In this document: piece after piece, positions 1 to 9,552 of the stretch
Position numbering within the stretch: the first letter of the stretch is position 1
How the letters are laid out: each line of letters begins with the position of its first letter
NCBI RefSeq assembly: GCF_000004195.4
Contig: NC_030683.2
Span: forward strand, 71,953,764 to 72,017,763
Direction: 5' to 3'
DNA from: Xenopus tropicalis
Taxonomy: Eukaryota > Chordata > Amphibia > Anura > Pipidae
DNA: 64,000 nt
The notes under the pieces: model-generated
The model's input: only the letters and a program-made list of their open reading frames with translations
Database searches by the model: none
What the model was told of the DNA's origin: nothing
Program-made: the position numbers and the translations under genes

Positions 1-1411
1 TACAGCACTTATGGTTTTCCTGTATACTGGAAACCAGTATGACAGACCAACAGAATGCTAGCCTCAGTGTATCAGTTAACAACTTCCTTGTGCAGTGCCA
101 CCATTAGTCAAACGGGAGGACAATTAACATTTGATTAATTTTAAAGGGACGAGAGGAAATATAAGCACACAGCATTGTTTTTCCACACAAGAAAATTGTT
201 AGTTTTCCTTAGAATTGCCTTCCTTTGGCTTTTTTTGCAGCACCTCTGGGAATATATGATAATTTACTTTGTGATCCCACAGCCACAAAGAAAAAATATA
301 CTAGATTCCCATTATTTGCTTCTTTCCTTTATATAAATAAGGCCAAAATGTTTTTTTTTTCCCTTCCATGAGAAAGTGTAAGCAATTACAATTAGAAACC
401 TTAGTATGATAATATTTATTCCAATGCATGGGTGTCGGCAGAGAATTTTCCACGGAGAGGGGAGGGGAGTGTGCTGGTGGGAGCAAACTGATCAAGCAAA
501 TTTCTTTACTAGACTAAACCTGTGTATAACTAGTTTATGGCAGGTAATATGTAGGAAATTAAGTTAAAAGGCGCCTCACAGCCTACATAATTGGGTACCT
601 AAAGGAGCTGTAGATTGTAGTAGATTGTAAATAATAAAAATGTGTTATACAATATGTAACACAACAACAATAATTTGCATATGCAAATTTAATTTTACTG
701 GACAACCTGGAAACCTTTAAAACCCAGGGGAATGGAACATAGTGACACAAGATTGGGGTGGAGTCCAAAAGTTGCAGATACTGTACATACGAATAGCTAG
801 GAATATATTTCACTTACAATTTACAGATTCATATAAAGCAGAATAAATCACATCTACATCAGCTGAATAATGTAAACAGCCAGGTTTGGAATTTCAAGTA
901 CACAGAGGCCCAAACAGCCCCCCACCAGCCCAATAAATAGTGACTGTCTATGAAGTCTTTCAGCAGCCCCTCTGACATTTGCTAAAATTCACAGATTGTC
1001 AGTTCAGGCCTGTATATATATACAGTATAAGGACAGCATAGCTAGAAGGACTCAAAGGGTTAAAGAAGGAAATGTACCCCCCTACTATTAAAAGGTATAC
1101 ATTACAGCTAGAGGACCCCCAAAATAAAGTTCCTACCTGCATCTCTCTTAGCAGGGCAAACAATATGACAGCCTGCTGAAGATTTAGCACGTGTTTCTGT
1201 GTTTAAGGTTATGCTATAGGAAAAAATGTGTTGCCTAGCAAAGCGACCTTAACCCACTGCAAACACTGGCAGGGAAAGTGTTAAAATGCCAGCATCCAAT
1301 ATAAATCTCTTTTAAAAACATTTAACCAGATACATTCTCATATGTGGTGGCTCAAGATTAAACTATTATAAATCAATAAAGTCCACTATATGGGTTGAGA
1401 GAGTGACATAC
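1..1411. other. AT-rich noncoding DNA, nothing recognised
   Basis: No ORF here has family-like sequence and the short open frames are what AT-rich DNA gives by chance. A short TA-rich run lies near 1013-1025. I see no terminal repeats or RNA genes. Confidence 0.5.
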
Positions 1412-1419
1412 AATCCAGC

Positions 1420-1664
1420 CAGGGGCATTTCTAGCCCTAATGCCACCTGAGACGGCTTTAGAGATGCGGTCAAGGGGGGCCGCACCACTAGCTCTGAGAT
1501 TGTAATTGTGCTCCCTGCACTAGAAGAGCCAAATTATCAGTTTAAAAACCAGAAATCTGTCTCTTACAGTTATCAAGATTGGCTTTTTGCTGCCCCTGGT
1601 AACTAGCAGAGTGCAGCCACGTGAGGTGAGTTTCTTAACTTGCCTCATGGCAGCAGTGCCCCTG
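1420..1664. mobile_element. hAT-type MITE with imperfect 8-bp target duplication
   Basis: The element starts CAGGGGCA and ends TGCCCCTG, so its termini are inverted repeats. It is flanked by AATCCAGC at 1412-1419 and AATCAAGC at 1665-1672, which agree at 7 of 8 bases, the duplication length typical of hAT transposons. At 245 bp it has no coding capacity and is non-autonomous. The mismatch in the duplication suggests an old insertion. Confidence 0.7.
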
Positions 1665-1672
1665 AATCAAGC

Positions 1673-2080
1673 CAGCTGCTATTTTATATTTGGTGATTAA
1701 TAAATGTGTTCTATTGAAAAAATTATTGGGATAATTTAGCAAGATTGGCAAACGAGAATAGAATCCCAATCAATGGGCAGAGCTGCCACTAAATAGTGAG
1801 GCTAACCCAGAACATGAAAATCTGTGGCAAATGATATCCAAGTCCAGTAATAACAATCGCAAATCTTAAACTCTAGGCTGGTGCCCCTCTTTACTGAATA
1901 ATGCACTGGCCCAGGGTATATCCCTAATACCAAAGTGTTGTGAAAGGTCCCTAGTCCATTGCTGTGACCCACATACATGTGCAGTATAGTCGAAATCAAT
2001 TATTTAATTGCATTGTGCATGCATTTGGTATCAACATCCCCAAGGGACTGCTGGGACCTTTCAGAACATAGAGGCAAAAT
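1673..2080. other. Noncoding spacer, nothing recognised
   Basis: Short open frames on both strands show no recognisable protein similarity. No repeat ends are visible. Confidence 0.45.
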
Positions 2081-2510
2081 ACTGGATAAGCTATACACCA
2101 TGCTATTGCAATATTCGGCCTCCCTAACTCCCATCTTTCCCCCCTACAGTCTATATTAAATACTGCTGCCAGAATTCTGCTCCTCACTACATCTCTTCTC
2201 TTGTGTCTCCTGGCCGACTCCTTCGTTCATCGTAGAGCAATCATTTGGTTGTGCCCCCCACTACAACTGCTGTTTCCTGCCTTAAACCTTTCTGCCTTGC
2301 TGCCCCTTACATTTGGAATGCCCTCCCTGATTTCCTCCGGAGAGAATCCTCCCTCAGTCTTTTTAAAACCAAATTAAAAGACTACTTTTTGGAGCACTCG
2401 CCCAGCACCTGACCAGGGAACTAGCACTTATATTGTAATGTCACCCACTGTGACCTACAGCACTTATATTTGCCTATTTGTGTCTGTAAGTTACCCCTCC
2501 CATATAGATT
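2081..2510 (+). pseudogene. 3' fragment of a CR1/L2-type LINE (end of reverse transcriptase ORF)
   Basis: Read across frames, the strand gives the motif NTAARILL near 2158, then a block equivalent to 'NALP..R...SL..FK..LK' around 2315-2400, the conserved C-terminal end of CR1/L2-clade ORF2 proteins. The copy is broken by frameshifts and lacks the catalytic core, so it is a 5'-truncated dead fragment. Its 3' untranslated part is cut off near 2510, where a palindromic MITE begins. Confidence 0.6.
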
Positions 2511-2716
2511 TAAGTTGCCTCGAGAGGAAACGTCCGCGATTTCAGGGAAATCGAGAGGAAACTTCCGCGATTTCAGGGAAATCGCGCCACCGCGTATGCC
2601 ATCCCACCAGCGATTTACATTTTCGCCGGTGGGATGGCATTTCGGGGAGATTAGTCGTCCGCGAACAAGGAGATTTGTTGCGGGCGACTAATCTCCCCGT
2701 GTGCCAGAGCCCTTAC
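2511..2716. mobile_element. Palindromic MITE, family A (GGGGAGATTAG ends), partial copy
   Basis: The sequence is built from nested inverted repeats: GCCATCCCACC at about 2597 pairs with GGTGGGATGGC near 2629, and AGATTAGTCG near 2650 pairs with CGACTAATCT near 2686. It ends CCCCGTGTGCCAGAGCCC. The same family recurs at 2890-3025, 23455-23706 and 58835-59055. There is no ORF of its own; open frames inside are by-products of the palindrome. Superfamily is not assigned. Confidence 0.65.
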
Positions 2717-2889
2717 AAGGCTTTTAGTAGGCCTTGCCCTTCTGAAGTGCAACCCACTTTATCTTAAAGCAACTTTGTATGCCTTGATGTATTATACTTG
2801 TTATCCCAGGTATTATACTTTTTAGTGTCTCTTTAAAATCATCCAGATTAGGGCTGAATCTTTTTTCCTTTGTGGATGATCCAATTATT

Positions 2890-3025
2890 TTTCGCGCCGC
2901 CACGTATGCCATCCCACCGACAATTTACATTTTCGCAGGTGGAATGGAATTTTGGGGAGATTAGTTGCCCGTGAACAGGGAGATTTGTCGCGGGCGACTA
3001 ATCTCCCCGTGTGCCAGAGCTCTAA
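2890..3025. mobile_element. Palindromic MITE, family A, second partial copy
   Basis: This copy is in the same orientation as the one at 2511-2716 and covers only its right-hand half, from the GCCATCCCACC block to CCCCGTGTGCCAGAG. About 170 bp of unrelated sequence separates them. Either two insertions or one duplicated insertion would explain the pair. Confidence 0.6.
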
Positions 3026-4195
3026 ACCAGCACAAGTAAGTAATAGTTGATACTGATCTTTTGTTTTGCTGACATTTCAAGGTCATAAAAAATACTCAGA
3101 AGAACAGTTTTACAGATTGAATAACAGTATTTATAGTGCTTCCTTGCCTACCTGAAGGCAGGACTTATAAAGTCACCATGTGAAAAAAATAAGTATAAAT
3201 TAAAGCTGTACAGAATCTGAGACTGAAAATCCAGTGCAAGCCCAGATCTGAAGTAAAGGCCTTGGGACCCCTGGTACTTCTTCCTTGCCAGGGGATGCAC
3301 ACATCTTGGCTAATGCAGGCTTTTTTGTAAGCAGTGCCAGGAAGTGCTGCCAATATACAGACAGGCAGCACAGCTTGGGGGGTGGCAAGATGTGCTGTGG
3401 TTCAGCATGTTCCAAAATCTGACCTCATGTCCCTGCTGTGTTTATTGCTTATTTTTAATAAATTAATTAATATACTTGCTTGACTAAAACCAGATTTATC
3501 TACACACTGTTGCCTTAACAGAATAAAAGTGGCCAATTAGCACTTCCCTGGTGTTCCCCTTTTCTCACCCCATTACATTCTGATTTGCAGTTTTGCCACA
3601 TGATAAAATCTGCCGAGAAAACAGTAAGCATTCTGGTCTAACTATATAGAGACATTTCCAAGTGACAGAAAGCTCATACATCTCTGGGTTTTTTCACTCT
3701 GACTCTATATCAGGTTGTGTAGATAGGGAGCCCATAGTGATGATGTTATCTTGCTGTTGATACTTTCATTGTGGGTGTGTGGGTGCTGTGGTCTCTGAGC
3801 AAGCGCGTTTTTTACATGCTCTCTGCTGTTTTTGCAAAGTACAGCTCCTTATCAACTGATACCTAGAAAGTTACAACTTATTCCTCTTTTTGCCAGACAG
3901 GTCTCAGGCTTTTCATCCATAAACATTTATGTACAATTTTAAATGTACTGCATATTAGTTGTATTTAATTTAGACAAGGAATAGAGATATTTGCACAAAA
4001 GAATGATCCTTTAATTTATTCTTAATTCATATATGTTGTATTTTTATGGGAACCCAGTGTTTCCTTATTCCCCTTTTTATATATGTAAAGCTTCAAGTAA
4101 GCTAAAAGTAAACCTAGTCTAATGATCCTTTACAATCAGTTTTGGGATAAGAAGAACTGTTTAACTTCAGGGTAGGTGCCTTTGAAATCCATTGT
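3026..4195. other. Noncoding DNA, nothing recognised
   Basis: No recognisable ORF, repeat end or RNA gene. Open frames at 3165-3415 on the minus strand have no family features. Confidence 0.45.
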
Positions 4196-4239
4196 TTAAC
4201 ATTCAGCACAATGACCAGCACCAAAATATATATATATAT

Positions 4240-4275
4240 ATTTGAGAAAGGCTGCTGTGCCAGCCGAAACGTTAG
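4240..4275 (+). ncRNA. Degenerate hammerhead-like motif, left PLE end
   Basis: A stem of GGCTG and CAGCC (about 4250 and 4261) is followed directly by GAAACGTTA, as in hammerhead ribozyme stem II plus the GAAA core. The other core strand reads TTGAGAA instead of CTGATGA, so the conserved C3 and G8 are changed and self-cleavage is unlikely. It is the decayed counterpart of the motif at 8707-8749. Confidence 0.45.
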
Positions 4276-4356
4276 TTTTTTGACCAATAAAAATTGTTTA
4301 TTTTCATGTAAGTCCTGTGAGTGCGGGGTACCTTTTTGTATTATCTCCATTATAAT

Positions 4357-4490
4357 TCTGCACCCAGGCATCCTCACTTCTGATACGTGAGTGCCTGATC
4401 CTCTTGGACTTATATATATATATATATATATATTGCAAGAAGACAGGCACTCACGTATAAGTAGGTTCAAGGGAGCCTGGGTGCAGTCCC
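4357..4490. repeat. Imperfect inverted repeat around a (TA)n tract
   Basis: The left arm, about 4360-4410, contains CACCCAGGC and ATACGTGAGTGCCTG. The right arm, about 4432-4484, contains CAGGCACTCACGTAT and GCCTGGGTG. Between them lies a TA run at about 4411-4432. The arms are the same PLE-end segment in opposite orientation, joined head to head at the TA tract. Confidence 0.7.
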
Positions 4491-4511
4491 AAAATAATAG
4501 ATGGAGTAGCT

Positions 4512-4600
4512 GTAGAAAGAGAAAGGCTGTGCATGCAGCTGAAACATTAGATTTTGATTTGAATAAACACCTCTACATTTTCTGTAAGACCTGTGAGTGC
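4512..4600 (+). ncRNA. Second degenerate hammerhead-like motif and PLE terminal module
   Basis: GGCTG, a six-base loop TGCATG, and CAGCT form a stem II-like hairpin followed by GAAACATTAG. The CTGATGA core is not kept. Downstream come AATAAA near 4562 and a GACCTGTGAGTGCGG block near 4588, the same order as in the first left-hand module and the right-hand module near 8737-8820. Confidence 0.4.
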
Positions 4601-4620
4601 GGACTCTCTCTACAGCTACT

Positions 4621-4640
4621 CTATATATATATATATATTT
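4621..4640. repeat. (TA)n microsatellite
   Basis: A short TA dinucleotide run lies just upstream of the PLE N-terminal ORF. Similar runs occur at about 4208-4221 and 4411-4432, all inside or next to PLE end modules. Confidence 0.8.
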
Positions 4641-4701
4641 ATACACTGAATAGATCTACTCATCTGCAAGAGATCCATAGGCTATTGTACTACTAAGGGA
4701 A

Positions 4702-5505
4702 ATGGAAGCTGGCAGTTCGCAAACGGCACTGGAAGTGGATACGAATAAGGATTTCTCGTTTTCCATAGAAGATGTGGACAGGATCCTCTTCACAGAGACC
4801 CCATTAGACTGTGCTGTAAGTAAACCCAAGACTGACATTTATCACGATATTCTTCACTTAAAGAAAAGAGAAATAGATCTACAGCTACACGGGGTATTCC
4901 TTTCCAACTACCATCGACAGAGACTTATCCCCAGGGGGTTCCGTATATCCAACATTCCAACCATCGGCCGCAATAACCCGGATTTCTGCAGCAAATGGTG
5001 CGGCATATTGAATCATTGTTCTTTTGACCTTATACTATTGGTAACTGAACAGGTGGGAAAAGAACTTGCCACTGTAAGAAATGATATTAGGGGTTTAGAG
5101 GAACAATACCTTGACTCCCTCACTTCTGATGACAATACTGACTGGGTTAACAAGTTACAAACCAACATCGACAAATATAGACAAGACTTAACTAGATTCA
5201 AACAGACTAAATTGCGGAAAGTTACGGACGACTATAAAAACAAAAGAGTGTATGGCTGGCTTCTGGGACTAAGGACTGACAATAGACCTAGACCCCCATA
5301 TAGAAAGAAAAGACTACCAAAATCCCTGACTACAGTGGATAGTTCTGATCAATCCACAGATTCAGAGACAGGAACTAATACCACCAGTGATAGGCCTTTT
5401 TTAGGGGTAACCACACGTTCTCAAAGAGACAGAGAAAAAGACACCACACCAGACGGGGGGGGTACAAACCCAAAGGGGAAGCCACCGAAGGGAAAGAGAG
5501 TATAG
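4702..5505 (+). CDS. PLE N-terminal ORF (upstream part of the Penelope polyprotein)
   Basis: This 267-codon ORF precedes the reverse transcriptase in the same orientation. It has a helical, charged middle (about residues 110-190, with HLKKREIDLQ and GLEEQYLD), a tryptophan- and leucine-containing block VYGWL near residue 180, and a basic, low-complexity C-terminus rich in T, R, K and G. A charged N-terminal region followed by RT is the usual PLE layout. The start is the first ATG after the terminal module. The ORF ends after a run of eight G at 5455-5462; a slip of one base backwards there would read on into the RT frame without a stop. I infer that it and the RT were one reading frame, or are joined by frameshifting. 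Confidence 0.75.
   Translation: MEAGSSQTALEVDTNKDFSFSIEDVDRILFTETPLDCAVSKPKTDIYHDILHLKKREIDLQLHGVFLSNYHRQRLIPRGFRISNIPTIGRNNPDFCSKWCGILNHCSFDLILLVTEQVGKELATVRNDIRGLEEQYLDSLTSDDNTDWVNKLQTNIDKYRQDLTRFKQTKLRKVTDDYKNKRVYGWLLGLRTDNRPRPPYRKKRLPKSLTTVDSSDQSTDSETGTNTTSDRPFLGVTTRSQRDREKDTTPDGGGTNPKGKPPKGKRV
5455..5463 (+). other. G-run frame junction (slippery site or 1-bp deletion)
   Basis: Eight consecutive G are followed by T. In the upstream frame the bases 5457-5463 read G GGG GGT, which fits the X XXY YYZ pattern of -1 slippery sites. Equally, loss of one G from a run of nine would give the same break. I see no strong stem-loop directly downstream, so simple deletion is somewhat more likely. 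Confidence 0.5.
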
Positions 5506-5783
5506 TTTTTAACTTAAGTAAACACACTCTGACGCCTGGAGAACTATCCTTACTCTCCAAGGGTCTATCCTTCGTCCCTAGCAGTAAGCCCAATACATTT
5601 GATATTCTGGTCGACATACATAAGTTTCAAAGAAAACTTAAACTAAAAGAACACTTTAGGAATACACCACAAGGCCCTCGCCCCCCCTTCAAAGTACAGG
5701 GCACCTTTGAGCCCCCCAATACACCAGCTGCCATTAAAACTTTTGGTAAGGTACTCAGTCTAGAGACCAAAACAATTTCAGAG

Positions 5784-7733
5784 ATGTCAAAATCATTCCC
5801 CAATTTATCACCCACAGAACGGGAGGCTATTAGGACACTCAAAGAGGACAAGAACTTGGTGATTCGACCAGCCGACAAGGGGGGTGCTATTGTGTTACTT
5901 GACTATGTCTATTATAAACAAGAGATTTTGGAACAGCTAACTGACACCCTTACCTACAGACCATTACCATGTGACCCGACTCCTAAATTTAAAAGAGAAT
6001 TGGATGCTATACTGACGGTGGCTCTCAATGCTGGTTGGATAGACAAAGATACATTCTTGTATATGAGCAGTGATTACCCTCGTACGCCCATTATTTATAC
6101 ACTCCCTAAGATACATAAGTCACTATCAGCGCCACCGGGGAGACCCATCATCTCAGCCGTGGGATCCTTATATCAACCAGTATCTACTTTCATTGATTAC
6201 CATTTACAACCATTGGTTAAATCTATGCCCTCCTACACACAGGATTCCACGCACGTTATTCTGAGACTCAGGGAATTAGGGGAAATCCCACCTGATAGTA
6301 TTCTTGTGACCATGGACGTAAAAAGCCTCTATACCATCATCCCACATGACATGGGTATTGGGGCAACCAGACGGGCACTACTGACAGATACATCCTCGCG
6401 AACTCCGACTGAGTTCCTACTTCAACTACTAGAGCTCACACTCACCAGAAATTTTTTCCGCTTTGAAAATTCCTTCTTCCTCCAGATAGCAGGAACGGCC
6501 ATGGGTAGTGCCCTCGCTCCCTCTTATGCTAACTTATTTATGTTCCAATATGAGTCTGAATACATTGCACCACTTATGGGGGATTCTATTCTGGCATATT
6601 TTCGATATATCGATGACCTGTTTATGGTCTGGACCAAAGGGGTTGATAGCCTACTCGCGTTTCATCAATACTTAAATGACTTGGACAATCCTGTCAAATT
6701 GACTCTCAACTATCACATAGATAGTATAGAATTTCTGGACTTGAATATCCGTAGGGACCAAAACCGACTGGTGACTCGTCTTTTTCGCAAGACAACTGAC
6801 CGTAACTCCATACTTCATGCCTCCAGTAACCACCCTCCTGCCACCATTAGGGGCATCCCCTATTCCCAATTCTTAAGGACTATTAGAAATAACAGCACAC
6901 CAGACGTAGCTGTGGTACAATTAAGGGAAATGTTCATCAGGTTCAAGGAACGTGGCTACCCGGATGGCATTCTGGAACAGCAACTACAGAGGGCACTCCA
7001 ACATACCCAGGATGATCTGCTAACACGACAGAAGGAAACCAAGAAGGATCCTCCACTAATTTTTACCACTACATTCACAGCAGCCTCTACACAACTCTCT
7101 AGGAACATACAGAAACATTGGCCTATGATTAACCAAGACGATTCTCTCTCACTCTATCTATCCAACAAACCCCTTATGGGCTATAGGAGGAACAGCAGCC
7201 TCAGAGATATGCTTGTCCGGACGGATTTCAAAAATCAGAATAAAGATCCCACAGATTGGCTCTCAGCACATAAGAAATTGGGCTGTTACAGATGCCCGGA
7301 CTGTGTTACATGTCGCTGTCTGCTCTCTGGCCCTGATTTCCCTCATCCCCATACGGGCAGAAGGATTAAGATTAAACACCGTTTGTCTTGCACCTCCAGT
7401 TATGTAGTGTACATCATCACATGCCCATGTGGGTTATACTATGTGGGCAAAACAGTAAATATGCTAAAAGAGAGGATAGGGAACCACCGTTCGGCCATAA
7501 GCAAAGCCCTCAAGGAGGGAACTTCGATACAACCGGTTGCTAGGCACTTCGCCCAGCAACGGCATCCGCTTCCTACGTTCAAGTGCATGGCTATAGACCA
7601 GCAGCTTCCCTTATCTAGGGGGGGCAATAGAGACTTAGCTCTTCTCCGCAGAGAATCAAGATGGATTCACACACTGGACTGCGTGACCCCAAGGGGCCTG
7701 AACGAGATGTTACCCTTGGGATGTTTTTCTTAA
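5784..7733 (+). CDS. Penelope-type reverse transcriptase with GIY-YIG endonuclease
   Basis: The protein copies RNA into DNA and nicks target DNA. RT motifs are in order: TLPKIHK near residue 105, motif A TMDVKSLY with catalytic D178, motif B AGTAMGSALAPSY near 236-248, and motif C YIDD at 275-278, so all three catalytic aspartates are present. A cysteine cluster CYRCPDCVTCRC near 497-508 precedes the endonuclease. The GIY-YIG domain has VYI near 542-544, CPCGLYYVG at 547-555, R564 and H568, with a late glutamate in RRESRWI. The ATG used is the first in frame, but the same frame is open upstream to about 5403 and includes conserved PLE-like sequence (LSKGLSFVPSSKP), so the true protein starts further upstream, probably through the 4702 ORF. 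No internal stop is seen over 649 codons, so this copy is young or conserved. Confidence 0.9.
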   Translation: MSKSFPNLSPTEREAIRTLKEDKNLVIRPADKGGAIVLLDYVYYKQEILEQLTDTLTYRPLPCDPTPKFKRELDAILTVALNAGWIDKDTFLYMSSDYPRTPIIYTLPKIHKSLSAPPGRPIISAVGSLYQPVSTFIDYHLQPLVKSMPSYTQDSTHVILRLRELGEIPPDSILVTMDVKSLYTIIPHDMGIGATRRALLTDTSSRTPTEFLLQLLELTLTRNFFRFENSFFLQIAGTAMGSALAPSYANLFMFQYESEYIAPLMGDSILAYFRYIDDLFMVWTKGVDSLLAFHQYLNDLDNPVKLTLNYHIDSIEFLDLNIRRDQNRLVTRLFRKTTDRNSILHASSNHPPATIRGIPYSQFLRTIRNNSTPDVAVVQLREMFIRFKERGYPDGILEQQLQRALQHTQDDLLTRQKETKKDPPLIFTTTFTAASTQLSRNIQKHWPMINQDDSLSLYLSNKPLMGYRRNSSLRDMLVRTDFKNQNKDPTDWLSAHKKLGCYRCPDCVTCRCLLSGPDFPHPHTGRRIKIKHRLSCTSSYVVYIITCPCGLYYVGKTVNMLKERIGNHRSAISKALKEGTSIQPVARHFAQQRHPLPTFKCMAIDQQLPLSRGGNRDLALLRRESRWIHTLDCVTPRGLNEMLPLGCFS

Positions 7734-8316
7734 TACAATATATGACCCTGATTTATTCTAGTAGCCTTTAGGATCACTTGGTTATTTGCTAAATAACTTG
7801 TATTCACCTTGTGCTTCATTTTCTTTTTTGTTTATTTATTGTTTTCTTTTTTCTTTCTTTTGTCTCCTTCTTTTGTTTCTGTGGTTTGCCACCCCTGGCA
7901 TTGTATGCACCCACACTGTTAGTTAGGGGTCTACTGGACTGGAAAACCTTGCCCATTACCCACCCCCTCCCATAACTGTCACATATAATAATGTCAGGGT
8001 AGCAGGTGTACCCTCTCACTTTCCCCACCTTATTGCTCATAGGGTAGCAGGTGTACCCACTCTATGTCCCCCTCGGTCTATGGGCCCCCTAGGAACACTC
8101 CTTCCCCCCGCGTGGGGGGGGTCCCCAACAATGTGTGCCCGGTACTCCAAGTATGGCTCCTCCCCCAACAACCTCCGTGTGGACTCCCCCGGGAGCACCA
8201 GTGACTGCTGATAGGCGGGTCCTGGCGTGCCTCCTATGTGTAACGGGGGCAAGTCTCTTTAATGCGTGTGACAAGCACGCAGAGGGGAACAGCAGGAGAA
8301 CCGAACGCAGCCTATG

Positions 8317-8329
8317 GTTGCTAGGCAAC
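8317..8329. promoter_or_regulatory. X-box-like (RFX) site in the PLE 3' region
   Basis: GTTGCTAGGCAAC is the exact reverse complement of GTTGCCTAGCAAC at 8639-8651, which fits the RFX X-box pattern GTNRCC-N-RGYAAC. It is followed by GCGT. A regulatory role is inferred from the motif only. Confidence 0.35.
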
Positions 8330-8638
8330 GCGTCCTATACGGCGCGCAAGCCTGGGACCTCGGCACATGACGGTTCTAATTACATTGGCACAGGGGATCT
8401 TGGGAGAGTGGAGGCACGGGACATGATGCGATTCGGTGTTTTTCTGTTTATGTGACTCGGGTAAGTGTGGGCAAAGTGTGCGTATCTAGCAGAGGGCAAG
8501 GTAGATTTGAGTCCACAATAGTTTTCCCTCTCTAACAGGCTGTGCTATAATCTCTTTCTTTGCTTTTGACTATCATTCATGCCGCCTTATGTTTTTAGCA
8601 TTTTGTTTGTTATTTTATGTGTTTTTTCCAGTTCGGTG

Positions 8639-8651
8639 GTTGCCTAGCAAC
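8639..8651. promoter_or_regulatory. Second X-box-like (RFX) site
   Basis: GTTGCCTAGCAAC matches the RFX X-box consensus at all constrained positions. It lies about 60 bp upstream of the hammerhead-like motif and pairs as an inverted copy with 8317-8329. Both are followed by GCGT on the plus strand. Confidence 0.35.
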
Positions 8652-8706
8652 GCGTTTTTGGCGCCACCCTGTGCCTTTAAATATGTGTGTACATACATAG
8701 TGTTAC

Positions 8707-8749
8707 TATCCCTGATGAAAGTTCCTGTTGTGAACTGAAACGTCGGATA
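8707..8749 (+). ncRNA. Hammerhead ribozyme (type I, short stem III) in PLE terminal region
   Basis: The conserved core strands CTGATGA (8712-8718) and GAAA (8737-8740) are both intact. Stem I is TATCC (8707-8711) with GGATA (8745-8749). Stem II is AGTTC (8720-8724) with GAACT (8732-8736), with one unpaired A at 8719. Stem III is only AC/GT and has no loop, so ACGT would pair between two molecules. The predicted cleavage is after GTC, between 8744 and 8745. Hammerheads with minimal stem III that work as dimers are known from Penelope-like elements. An AATAAA follows at about 8749-8755. Confidence 0.75.
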
Positions 8750-8835
8750 AATAAAAACCATGCAGTGATACTTTTTTGTATATCATTTATTTTGGTTATT
8801 TTCACAAAGTCCCGTGAGTGCTGGCCTCCATTGCT

Positions 8836-9552
8836 TCTCTATTTTGTATTTTACGCATAAGCACCCGGGCAGTTGCAACCTTGTTTGTGGTGTGCCTCCT
8901 ATACTGGAACTATATATACACTGTATATGTGCCAGTCATATTTGCCTATTATATTTTGTTTAATCAGCACTTTTTATGTTTCTCATCTCACAAACAGCTT
9001 GTTGCACTAATTGTTGTTGTGCACAAGTAGTGGTAGTAGTAACCTTCTCAGCATAAAATGGGTCTATGACCTGGTGTATGGGGTAGAGTGAAGAATAAGG
9101 GTTATATATGTGTTGGGTATGTAAAGGAGTTAACCATCCCTAGCCTGTGCTCAGTTCCTCACAGTAGGTTTGGTGGGGTAGGTGATTGTAAAACATAGCT
9201 CTTGTTCATAGTCTATAAAAGGGTTGGAAGCACATGGTTCTGTCTCTTTGCAGGGAGGGTGAGGTGGATACTACTGGAGACCCAGGAGACCTCAGTAAGA
9301 AGCTTAAGCCCTATGGTAAATAAAGCCTCAGTAAACAGACCCCCTGAATGAGCTAAAACAAGTGGTAGGTAGCTTCTATTACAGCTCTGCACATCCTAGC
9401 TTCTGTAGTCTGGTGCTCAGTCGAGAGGGATCAGCACCCCACCAACTTCAATAGGAACACAAATTGACCAGCATAGGGACATAGAAAACATTATATGTGA
9501 CTAAATTAAAGCAGGGAAGATCCGTACATTGCATAGTTGTGTTGTTCCAGTC
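8836..9552. other. Noncoding spacer
   Basis: No gene or repeat end recognised. The open frame at 8818-9030 is AT-rich and hydrophobic without family features. Confidence 0.4.

Larger units (their letters stand above)
7734..8706 (+). other. PLE 3' noncoding region
   Basis: This stretch follows the RT stop. It holds a pyrimidine-rich run near 7820-7870, a tandem echo of GGGTAGCAGGTGTACCC (near 7996 and 8041), and GC-rich DNA at 8100-8440. The open frame at 8135-8455 has no recognisable domain and I do not call it a gene. Confidence 0.55.
4196..8835 (+). mobile_element. Penelope-like retroelement (PLE), nearly complete
   Basis: The element holds a reverse transcriptase joined to a C-terminal GIY-YIG endonuclease, the diagnostic pairing of Penelope-like elements. 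Upstream is a 267-codon N-terminal ORF. Both ends carry a similar module: a short stem-loop, GAAACGT or a variant, an AATAAA-containing A-rich stretch, then TCCTGTGAGTGCGG or a variant (near 4265-4327, 4546-4600 and 8737-8820). These behave like the terminal pLTRs of PLEs. The left side has two such modules in a partly inverted arrangement. Boundaries are approximate because no target duplication could be fixed. Confidence 0.85.

Noticed and set aside
8135..8455. 106-codon ORF in the PLE 3' region
   Set aside because: No domain; it lies in a noncoding GC-rich part of the element and crosses an X-box-like palindrome.
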